Positions 1 to 4,234 are shown, counted from the stretch's first letter. The stretch: DNA of 7,843 bases from an uncultured Lachnospiraceae bacterium (GCA_947177465.1 CAMWUP010000088.1:1-7843); one strand, 5' to 3'. The notes: a model not told the origin generated them from the sequence alone. Numbers and translations: made by a program.

Positions 1-42
1 GTAAAAATGCAACACTGAAAAAATCAAGTGTTGCATTTTTAC
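1..42 (-). terminator. Perfect hairpin terminator downstream of bioY
   Basis: A perfect 16-bp inverted repeat: GTAAAAATGCAACACT at 1-16 and its exact reverse complement at 27-42, around a 10-nt A-rich loop. The outer stem on each side is an A or T run, so the hairpin could end transcription from either direction. It begins 30 nt past the bioY stop, which fits a terminator for that gene. Position 1 is the window edge, so any longer stem or a gene converging from the left cannot be seen. Confidence 0.85.
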
Positions 43-71
43 TTAATAAATGGAAGGATAAAACGAAGACT

Positions 72-689
72 TCAGATAACATTTAAATGTGCCCGCCTCA
101 GAGCCTTGCGCAGCGCAGTGCCGAGGAACAGTGCGATTACCAGCTTTGCCAAATCGCCGGGAATAAAAGGAACGACACCTCCGAGCAGGGCAGCGCCGAA
201 GCTGATGTGATTCTGGAAAGCAAGCCATATGCTTCCAAAGATGTTGCATGCAGCAGCGCCGAGTATCATGCCCAAAAGACACATATACCATTTGTCGAAC
301 CATTTATCAATGAAAAATCCGGCAATTAGAGCCATAAAGATAAAACCGATAAGGTAGCCTCCGGTCGGACCAAAAAGCTTGGCGGCGCCTCCGGTGAAAT
401 AGGAAAACACGGGAAGTCCGGCAAGTCCGAGCAGCAGGTAAATTACATAACTCAAGGTTCCCTTTTTCATGCCGAGCACAAAGACGGAAAGACAAAGGGC
501 AAGATTGGTGAGGGAGAGCGGAATGGGTGTAAAGGGCAGCGTGATGGAAATAGGGCCCATAATACAAGTCACTGCGGACATAAGCCCGATAAGAGCCATT
601 GACTTAATATCAATCCGGCTGCTTTTGACAGTTTCCTTTTTTTCGGAATCCATAGTTTCTTTCGTGCGATTTTCTTCTGTTAAGTTCAT
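72..689 (-). CDS. bioY: BioY, biotin ECF transporter S-component
   Basis: Membrane substrate-binding (S) component of an energy-coupling factor transporter. BioY captures biotin and normally works with a shared EcfA/EcfA'/EcfT module, which is not in this window. The 205-residue protein has a charged N-terminal tail (about residues 1-28) followed by several hydrophobic spans covering about 31-195. BioY hallmarks are present in order: PFTPIPLSL (52-60), GLPVF (91-95), GPTGGYLIGF (107-116) and PFIPGDLAK (174-182). The length is close to family norm apart from the somewhat long tail. The ATG at 689 has only a weak upstream AAAGG; an alternative ATG at 650 (residue 14) would trim the tail and is not excluded. 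The gene has its own promoter and a probable biotin-responsive operator, and is followed by a strong terminator, so it looks monocistronic. Confidence 0.95.
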   Translation of the reverse strand: MNLTEENRTKETMDSEKKETVKSSRIDIKSMALIGLMSAVTCIMGPISITLPFTPIPLSLTNLALCLSVFVLGMKKGTLSYVIYLLLGLAGLPVFSYFTGGAAKLFGPTGGYLIGFIFMALIAGFFIDKWFDKWYMCLLGMILGAAACNIFGSIWLAFQNHISFGAALLGGVVPFIPGDLAKLVIALFLGTALRKALRRAHLNVI

Positions 690-757
690 TTCGATACCGT
701 ACCTTTCTTGTGATAATAATAGAATGTAGTTTTTCAGGTAGAGACAGTATGACTAAA

Positions 758-788
758 ATGTAAACTGGCTACATATGGAAGTATACAG
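758..788. promoter_or_regulatory. Probable BirA (biotin repressor) operator of bioY
   Basis: On the plus strand ATGTAAAC (758-765) is separated by 15 nt from GTATACAG (781-788). Known BirA operators have the form TTGTAAAC, about 14-16 nt, GTTTACAA. The left half matches 7 of 8 positions; the right half keeps GT.TACA with one internal change and a changed last base. That internal change (T to A) is what creates the -10 hexamer TATACT on the minus strand, so the mismatch may be a compromise between repressor and polymerase. Spacing, sequence and gene context all agree; binding itself is inferred. No birA gene is in the window. Confidence 0.65.
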
Positions 789-808
789 ATATTACGCCCA
801 TATGTCAA
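780..808 (-). promoter_or_regulatory. bioY promoter (-35 TTGACA, -10 TATACT)
   Basis: Reading the minus strand, TTGACA (plus 803-808) is followed by exactly 17 nt and then TATACT (plus 780-785). This is a near-perfect vegetative sigma factor promoter pointing at bioY, about 90 nt upstream of its start codon. The -10 element lies inside the candidate BirA operator, so bound repressor would block RNA polymerase. Confidence 0.8.
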
Positions 809-824
809 CTGCAAAATAGAAATA

Positions 825-846
825 GTTTACATACAGGATGTAAAAC
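825..846. promoter_or_regulatory. Extra inverted TGTAAAC-like half-sites upstream of the bioY promoter
   Basis: GTTTACAT (825-832) and ATGTAAAAC (838-846) face each other across 5 nt, upstream of the bioY -35 box. The half-sites resemble those in the BirA candidate, but their order is reversed and the spacing is too short for a standard BirA site. This could be an accessory repressor site, a site for another regulator, or chance in AT-rich DNA. Confidence 0.25.
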
Positions 847-999
847 TCTATTGCACACTTTTTAATGTGTTGGTAAAAATTTGGGGGAAAGAAAAATATA
901 ACTCCCTTTTCGGAAAAGTGTTTCTACTGCCTGAAATTTGAAGTAAAGTGCATATTCATACATAAGGTGACTGAATTTGCATCTGGCTGACAATTCTTT

Positions 1000-1011
1000 A
1001 AACTGAAAGTT
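1000..1011 (-). repeat. Decayed junction repeat after the last array gene
   Basis: On the minus strand AACTTTCAGTTT follows the stop codon of the acidic gene by 5 nt. It matches 11 of 12 bases of AACTTCCAGTTT in the fuller copy at 2031-2042. The second hairpin arm is not recognisable, so this looks like a decayed or terminal half copy. Confidence 0.4.
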
Positions 1012-1016
1012 ACAAA

Positions 1017-1364
1017 TTAACCATCCATTGAAAAATACTTTAAATCTTGAAATTCGTCATCCATAAATTCAAAAGTAAATATATGTATATCATCAAATGA
1101 CTGTTCTAAATAATTGACCTGCCCATTGTCATAGTTAATAACAGGCTTTCCCAACTTCTCTTTAATTTTATCCGTGCTGAAATCTCCAAAAGTTGCTGTG
1201 ATATCGGGCATCATAAATTCTATAATGGAATCTAATTGTGCATTATATTTTTCAGATATCGCTTTTACCTGTTCCATGTAATTTTCCCCAGGTTCTTCAT
1301 CCCAAGCAAAAATCAGTCCATGGTACTCAAATACAAACTGCTCCAATTCTTCATCAAACTTCAT
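1017..1364 (-). CDS. Acidic protein of unknown function (115 aa)
   Basis: I do not recognise this family. The predicted protein is small, soluble and strongly acidic: 27 Asp/Glu against 8 Lys and no Arg, with no signal peptide or membrane segment. Aromatic and acidic clusters occur at both ends (ELEQFVFEYHGLIFAWDEE, and DDIHIFTFEFMDDEF near residues 91-105). The ATG at 1364 is chosen over an upstream TTG at 1382 because GAGG (plus 1373-1376) sits 8 nt before it. The gene follows yjdF by 47 nt in the same direction, and a half copy of the junction repeat (1381-1391) lies just upstream of its ribosome binding site, so it appears to be the last unit of the array. It ends GGT TAA, like three other array genes. 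Small acidic soluble proteins of this kind include immunity proteins and anti-restriction proteins, but nothing here shows either role. Confidence 0.75.
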   Translation of the reverse strand: MKFDEELEQFVFEYHGLIFAWDEEPGENYMEQVKAISEKYNAQLDSIIEFMMPDITATFGDFSTDKIKEKLGKPVINYDNGQVNYLEQSFDDIHIFTFEFMDDEFQDLKYFSMDG

Positions 1365-1380
1365 TATCGTTTCCTCTGTC

Positions 1381-1391
1381 AATTCCGATTT
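1381..1391 (-). repeat. Half junction repeat before the acidic gene
   Basis: AATTCCGATTT on the plus strand (AAATCGGAATT on the minus strand) lies just upstream of the GAGG ribosome binding site of the 1017-1364 gene. It is identical to the copy at 4186-4196, and its last ten bases match the full copy starting at 2614. The TTCCAGT hairpin arms are missing between it and the yjdF stop. Confidence 0.55.
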
Positions 1392-1411
1392 GAACGAGTA
1401 AAGTCAAGGAG

Positions 1412-1828
1412 CTAATGCCCCTTATGCTTTTCTCGTTTCTTTTGCTGTTTCAGTCCAAACATTCGCAGTTCTTCCGCTTCTTTTTTTTCTCTGCTTCTAA
1501 GCTTCCGCTCCTGTTTGTTCTGTTCCTGTTGTAATTTCAATGCCTGTTGCGATTTTGTTCCAATGCCAGTTTCCTGCATTTGTTTCTTCGCTTCACGCTG
1601 CATCCTTTTCGGATTTCTTTTTATATCCTTTACAACAGTCTCAACAGCCGGACTGAATTTCAAACTGGAATAGTATTTTTGAATATATTCCTGCACTTCG
1701 TAATCTTTTGGTTCTGCACCAAAAGTCACCTTTGCCACAGATAATTTACCATCTTCGATACGTTCAAATACGCCTGACCAAAATGGTCCTTCAAAATATA
1801 CTGTCAGTTTTCCACTTACTTTGTCCAT
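1412..1828 (-). CDS. yjdF: YjdF family protein (DUF2992)
   Basis: A 138-residue YjdF/DUF2992 protein. The N-terminal part (about 1-65; GKLTVYFEGPFWSGVFER at 7-24, then KVTFGAEPKDYEVQEYI) is the conserved globular domain. The C-terminal part (about 66-138) is a highly charged Lys/Arg/Glu/Gln-rich helix ending KKREKHKGH. The biochemical function is unknown; the family is linked with the yjdF riboswitch, which has been reported to respond to azaaromatic compounds, suggesting a role in handling toxic heteroaromatics. The ATG at 1828 is preceded by AGGAGGG (plus 1835-1841) at 6-nt spacing; a longer reading from a TTG at 1870 would run into the riboswitch and is rejected. The gene ends CAT TAG, unlike the xGT TAA ends of several neighbours. 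It probably has translational control by the leader RNA. Confidence 0.92.
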   Translation of the reverse strand: MDKVSGKLTVYFEGPFWSGVFERIEDGKLSVAKVTFGAEPKDYEVQEYIQKYYSSLKFSPAVETVVKDIKRNPKRMQREAKKQMQETGIGTKSQQALKLQQEQNKQERKLRSREKKEAEELRMFGLKQQKKREKHKGH

Positions 1829-1854
1829 AAGAATCCCTCCTAAAATAATTATTG

Positions 1855-1940
1855 AACAAAGAATGGACAACCCGGAGGGGCAGGTTACTTACCCTACTTA
1901 CATAGGACGGCTGGGCTACCTACCAGCTCTAGCACATTTT
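1855..1940 (-). promoter_or_regulatory. yjdF-type riboswitch in the yjdF leader
   Basis: The minus-strand leader of yjdF is GC-rich and structured, in contrast to the AT-rich DNA on both sides. It holds a GCTGG/CCAGC stem (plus 1923-1927 with 1910-1914) enclosing TAGGTAGC, then a run with GTAAGTAGGGTAAGTAACC, then CCCCTCCGGGTT. Position directly upstream of yjdF and this overall pattern fit the yjdF motif RNA, which senses azaaromatic compounds. CCCTCC (plus 1874-1879) can pair with GGAGGG of the Shine-Dalgarno (plus 1835-1840), a plausible translational off state. Assignment rests on context and recalled pattern, not on a covariance-model search; the edges are approximate. Confidence 0.75.
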
Positions 1941-2012
1941 TAGATTTGCATTGCGTTTTTATCTTTGCATTTATAATCAAGCCATATGGCACGATTACTT
2001 AATACGAAAACA

Positions 2013-2042
2013 CCGATTTTCCAGTATGTCAAACTGGAAGTT
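2013..2042 (-). repeat. Full junction repeat with hairpin, DMP19-like / yjdF boundary
   Basis: A 30-nt element matching the one at 2617-2646 in 28 of 30 positions. It contains a perfect 7-bp inverted repeat, TTCCAGT (2019-2025) and ACTGGAA (2033-2039), around the loop ATGTCAA, preceded by CCGATT on the plus strand. It begins 1 nt after the stop codon of the DMP19-like gene. No U-run follows the hairpin in the direction of transcription, so it is not a typical terminator. DNA from 1946 to 2012 between this repeat and the riboswitch is AT-rich; a separate yjdF promoter there was not clear. Confidence 0.85.
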
Positions 2043-2043
2043 G

Positions 2044-2592
2044 TTAACCTACTTGAACCATATCTCGATGTGCTTCTGCATAAGTACGGCACAAATCGGA
2101 GAACTTTCCATCTGTATAATCCACGAAAACACTATCTGCATTGTCCCATATATCAGAATTTTTTCCTGACATAAGAGAATCCCAAAATTCTTTATCTCCT
2201 TTTGGGAAAATACCGTTCGGCAAGGTATCAACTACTGCATTAAGAGCGGCAGCACATTGGGATGCACCTATTTCTTCCAATGCCTGTACCGCTTCACGAC
2301 CATAAATTGCAAAATCTTCAAAAAAACTGAGCAACGCATCAGCTTGTGTTGCATTCTCCAGTTCCAGTACCAAAAAAAGTGTTTTTTGCGTGTGATTTAG
2401 GTTAGATATATCAAAATTCCCCTCCACTCTACTTGTTACGAAAGACCACAACATTTGTTCTAACGTCCATGAAAAATCATCATTTTCATCCATAGCAAAC
2501 AGAGCGTTCCAATCTCGATTTTGAATGATATCTTGCATCTGTGCTTCTTTTTCTGCCCATCGCCTTTGCATTTCTTTTTTTGACATTGGCAT
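2044..2592 (-). CDS. DMP19-like (DUF4375-like) protein
   Basis: A soluble 182-residue protein. The region from about residue 66 to 172 resembles DMP19/DUF4375: TLFLVLELENATQADALLSF, then YGREAVQALEEIGASQCAAAL (97-117). The usual glycine-rich piece after the ENE-type motif is poorly conserved here. The first about 50 residues are charged and probably helical (KKEMQRRWAEKEAQMQDII). No catalytic motif is visible; bacterial members of this family are mostly uncharacterised. The ATG at 2592 is chosen because AGGAGAGG (plus 2598-2605) precedes it at 5-nt spacing; a longer reading to 2688 would overlap the upstream acetyltransferase gene and cross the junction repeat. A second ATG two codons in is equally well placed. 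A full junction repeat lies immediately on each side of this gene, making it the cleanest single unit of the array. It ends GGT TAA. Confidence 0.8.
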   Translation of the reverse strand: MPMSKKEMQRRWAEKEAQMQDIIQNRDWNALFAMDENDDFSWTLEQMLWSFVTSRVEGNFDISNLNHTQKTLFLVLELENATQADALLSFFEDFAIYGREAVQALEEIGASQCAAALNAVVDTLPNGIFPKGDKEFWDSLMSGKNSDIWDNADSVFVDYTDGKFSDLCRTYAEAHRDMVQVG

Positions 2593-2612
2593 TTTAACCT
2601 CTCCTCTCATGA

Positions 2613-2648
2613 GATTCCGATTTTCCAGTATGACAAACTGGAATTTAC
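2613..2648 (-). repeat. Full junction repeat with hairpin, GNAT / DMP19-like boundary
   Basis: The most complete copy. Plus-strand order: ATTCCGATTT (2614-2623), hairpin arms TTCCAGT (2623-2629) and ACTGGAA (2637-2643) around ATGACAA, then TTTAC. On the minus strand it opens GTAAATTCCAG after the acetyltransferase stop and ends CGGAAT just before the ribosome binding site of the next gene. It unites both half motifs that occur singly elsewhere: the stop-proximal AATTCCAGTTT and the start-proximal AAATCGGAAT. Confidence 0.85.
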
Positions 2649-2653
2649 TTCTA

Positions 2654-3160
2654 TCACGCAATCGTTTTCCCATAATATTCCACATCAATCACCGTCCCGT
2701 CCGGGTAATATTCCTTAGCGGATTTAATATATTCGGTAAAGCCATAGTGGGCATATATCTCTTTGTTTTTCTCCTCGTCCGGTTCTACGCCAAGAGTAGC
2801 TTTTGTAAATCCCTTCTGCTGCAAATCATCCATCATAAAATGAAATAACTTTGAAAAATATCCTTTCCCTTGGAACTTGTCAATCGTTCGGAATGCGGAC
2901 AGGTAAACCGTATGGCCGCCAACCAAGCCGTCGCTGTTTTGCACAACCTTGGGGTGAACCATCGCGGTTGCTTCGCAAATAATGTTTCCTTCAAGTATCC
3001 CATAGTAAGGAATGGTATAGCCCCGCTCATAATTTTCTATGCTCCGTTTCTTCCAAACAATCCAGTTATCCTTGTCTTTTTCCCTTTGCGCAATCTCATA
3101 GTTCCATTTTATATTCATTTCTTGAAAGGAAGCTATCTTACATATAAAAACTTCATCCAT
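2654..3160 (-). CDS. GNAT family N-acetyltransferase
   Basis: A 168-residue GNAT-fold acetyltransferase predicted to move an acetyl group from acetyl-CoA to an amine; the substrate cannot be told. Motif A is clear: VYLSAFRTIDKFQGKGYFSKL (written here in parts, VYLSAF at 85-90 and FQGKGYFSKL at 96-105), with the Q-x-K-G pyrophosphate-binding loop. Motif B is seen as IYAHYGFTEY (135-144). No signal peptide or membrane span, so cytosolic. The ATG at 3160 has GGAGGGG (plus 3170-3176) at 9-nt spacing. It lies 58 nt after the deaminase gene. Unlike four other array genes it stops with TGA, 8 nt before GTAAATTCCAG, so here the repeat starts after the stop instead of supplying it. A detoxifying or antibiotic-modifying role is possible but not shown. 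Confidence 0.93.
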   Translation of the reverse strand: MDEVFICKIASFQEMNIKWNYEIAQREKDKDNWIVWKKRSIENYERGYTIPYYGILEGNIICEATAMVHPKVVQNSDGLVGGHTVYLSAFRTIDKFQGKGYFSKLFHFMMDDLQQKGFTKATLGVEPDEEKNKEIYAHYGFTEYIKSAKEYYPDGTVIDVEYYGKTIA

Positions 3161-3212
3161 TTCTTTTTACCCCTCCATTTCAAGTCCTGATTCCCTCTGC
3201 AAAGATGCCGTC

Positions 3213-3223
3213 CTGGATTTAAC
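3213..3223 (-). repeat. Degenerate junction repeat at the end of the deaminase gene
   Basis: CTGGATTTAAC on the plus strand matches CTGGAATTTAAC at 3702-3713 except for one missing A. It includes the deaminase stop codon (TGT TAA ATCCAG on the minus strand). A hairpin arm partner is not evident; a GATTCC at 3189-3194 may be the remains of the start-proximal half. Low confidence because the match is short. Confidence 0.35.
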
Positions 3224-3629
3224 AGATTACCGGCTGACATGCGAACGGCAGCAAATCCCTTGATTTTACTTTAATCAGGTTTCCGTTTTCATCGTTCACA
3301 ATTACTTTTATATCAGGGCAATACTCAAATAACATCTGCCTGCAATTCCCACATGGCGGGATAACGCTGTTCAGGTGTCTCTCGTGAACTGCCACGATGG
3401 TATCAAAATCTCTTTCACCTGCTGAAACGGCAATCCCCATAGTTATGTATTCCGCGCAGGAGCCGTGTATCCCGTCGCAGTTTACGCCCTTATACACAGC
3501 GCCGTTTTTACACAGGATTGCGCATCCAACCGTGTGGTTGTATACCCCGTCGTCAAAATTCTCTTTTAACACAGTAAGGGCGGTTTCTATCAGCATTTTA
3601 TCCTTGTCATTCAATTCATATCTTTCCAC
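3219..3629 (-). CDS. Cytidine/blasticidin-S deaminase-like enzyme
   Basis: A 136-residue zinc deaminase of the cytidine deaminase superfamily. The active site is intact: SCAEY (57-61; zinc ligand Cys58, proton-shuttle Glu60) and PPCGNCRQ (91-98; zinc ligands Cys93 and Cys96), the three-cysteine pattern of small tetrameric enzymes. NHTVGCAIL (31-39) and KGVNCDGIHG (47-56) form the substrate-side strands. The length agrees with both Cdd and blasticidin-S deaminase. The isolated setting, away from nucleoside uptake or phosphorylase genes, leans me toward a deaminase of an unusual or antibiotic nucleoside, but ordinary cytidine deaminase is not excluded. The start is GTG at 3629 with GGGAGGG (plus 3636-3642) at 6-nt spacing. 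The gene is richer in G/C than its neighbours (34 of 60 at 3421-3480), suggesting a separate origin. It ends TGT TAA at the junction repeat. Confidence 0.9.
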   Translation of the reverse strand: MERYELNDKDKMLIETALTVLKENFDDGVYNHTVGCAILCKNGAVYKGVNCDGIHGSCAEYITMGIAVSAGERDFDTIVAVHERHLNSVIPPCGNCRQMLFEYCPDIKVIVNDENGNLIKVKSRDLLPFACQPVIC

Positions 3630-3693
3630 GATAAACCCTCCCGCATTTCAATTTCGTTCGTGATTCTTTCATAACAATATGGAAAGCAGTTCT

Positions 3694-3713
3694 CCGATAA
3701 ACTGGAATTTAAC
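3694..3713 (-). repeat. Junction repeat with internal deletion, GNAT / deaminase boundary
   Basis: On the plus strand CCGAT (3694-3698) runs directly into AAACTGGAATTTAAC (3699-3713). Compared with the full copy at 2617-2648, 13 nt including the TTCCAGT arm are missing, so the hairpin is lost while both ends remain. The stop codon of the upstream acetyltransferase gene (plus 3709-3711) lies inside this repeat. Confidence 0.65.
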
Positions 3714-4167
3714 GCACTCTCTCAGTATTTGTAATATTAAATCCGACTTTTTCGTATAGTTTTAAAGCTTTTTCATTCCATTTAGCAACATGTAACAAAA
3801 TAGGCCCATTGCTAATTTGGCGAATATGGTTCATTCCCCATAATAAAAGCTGTTTTCCATATCCTTTATTTTGATATTTCTTATTAACTATCAAATCGTC
3901 TATCTCACTTCCATAACATGCGACAGAACCAATAATTTCTTCCCCGCTTACAAGTAAAAAAATATCTTTACTTTTTTCACGGACTTGTTCATAATCACTC
4001 AAAAAATTGTATGGCTTAATATCAAGTGATTTTCGCATTTCATAAAAGCATGCATTATATATTTTCATGTATTGTTGAAAGGACTTTTGCTCAAAAGGAA
4101 TACACGAAATACTATTTTCCCCGATACCGTCTTTTAAATATTTCATTTCATATACCATTATTTCCAT
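3709..4167 (-). CDS. GNAT family N-acetyltransferase (RimI-like fold)
   Basis: A 152-residue cytosolic GNAT acetyltransferase, first gene of the array. Motif A: IDDLIVNKKYQNKGYGKQLL (89-108) with the Q-N-K-G-Y-G acetyl-CoA loop at 99-104. Motif B: VAKWNEKALKLYEKVGF (127-143), the usual N-x-x-A-x-x-L-Y-x-x-x-G-F pattern. The substrate is unknown. It is not closely similar to the other GNAT of this window outside these motifs. The ATG at 4167 has GGGGAAG (plus 4176-4182) 8 nt upstream; an ATG three codons later is a lesser option. A good promoter lies about 40 nt upstream, with a half junction repeat between it and the gene. The gene is very AT-rich (14 G/C of 60 at 3841-3900), unlike the prs gene beside it, which suggests transfer. 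It ends CGT TAA inside a repeat. Confidence 0.93.
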   Translation of the reverse strand: MEIMVYEMKYLKDGIGENSISCIPFEQKSFQQYMKIYNACFYEMRKSLDIKPYNFLSDYEQVREKSKDIFLLVSGEEIIGSVACYGSEIDDLIVNKKYQNKGYGKQLLLWGMNHIRQISNGPILLHVAKWNEKALKLYEKVGFNITNTERVR

Positions 4168-4185
4168 ACTGCAATCTTCCCCACA

Positions 4186-4196
4186 AATTCCGATTT
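4186..4196 (-). repeat. Half junction repeat at the head of the array
   Basis: AATTCCGATTT on the plus strand, identical to the copy at 1381-1391. It lies between the array promoter and the ribosome binding site of the first gene. Only the start-proximal half is present, with no TTCCAGT/ACTGGAA hairpin, which is what an insertion site at the leading end of a cassette array would look like. Confidence 0.55.
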
Positions 4197-4205
4197 ATAT
4201 ACCTA

Positions 4206-4234
4206 ATTATAAAACAGGTGTCTTCTGCTTGCAA
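4206..4234 (-). promoter_or_regulatory. Array promoter (-35 TTGCAA, -10 TATAAT)
   Basis: On the minus strand TTGCAA (plus 4229-4234), exactly 17 nt, then consensus TATAAT (plus 4206-4211), 38 nt before the ATG of the first acetyltransferase gene. It lies just downstream of the prs terminator and is the best promoter found ahead of the six small genes, so it could serve them all. Confidence 0.8.

Larger units (their letters stand above)
690..1016. other. Intergenic region between the last small gene and bioY
   Basis: This 327-nt stretch holds the bioY leader, promoter and operator (about 690-846) and then AT-rich DNA (847-1016) without a supportable gene. The second part has a decayed repeat match at 1000-1011 and only short imperfect hairpins (for example CTTTTCGGAAAAG near 908-920). 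No convincing terminator was found for the gene ending at 1017, so read-through toward bioY is possible. Confidence 0.6.
1000..4196 (-). other. Putative six-gene cassette array bounded by junction repeats
   Basis: Six small genes in one orientation sit between the prs terminator and bioY: GNAT, deaminase, GNAT, DMP19-like, YjdF, and an unknown. Variants of one repeat lie at 4186-4196, 3694-3713, 3213-3223, 2613-2648, 2013-2042, 1381-1391 and 1000-1011, each at a gene junction. The products have no common pathway, and base composition differs strongly between neighbours: 14 of 60 bases are G/C at 3841-3900 against 34 of 60 at 3421-3480. A single strong promoter lies at the upstream end. What is seen is the repeats, their placement and the gene mix. 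That the units move or recombine is inference; no recombinase or transposase is in the window, and the repeats do not have the canonical layout of integron attC sites. Confidence 0.45.

Noticed and set aside
1829..1870. N-terminal extension of YjdF from a TTG at 1870
   Set aside because: It would translate through the riboswitch end and ribosome binding site; the ATG at 1828 has an AGGAGGG at 6 nt and starts the conserved domain.
1951..2174. Short plus-strand reading frames across the yjdF upstream region
   Set aside because: They run through the junction repeat and antisense to the DMP19-like gene, with no ribosome binding site and no recognisable protein.
2013..2648. Junction hairpins as intrinsic terminators
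   Set aside because: The stems are only 7 bp of mixed sequence and no U-run follows in the direction of transcription.
2593..2688. N-terminal extension of the DMP19-like protein to 2688
   Set aside because: It overlaps the upstream acetyltransferase gene and reads through the junction repeat; the ATG at 2592 has a strong ribosome binding site.
1000..4196. Array as a classical integron with attC sites
   Set aside because: The repeats are too short, GTTAA lies at the gene-end side instead of the far side, inverse cores are not recognisable, and no integrase is present; only the general layout is alike.
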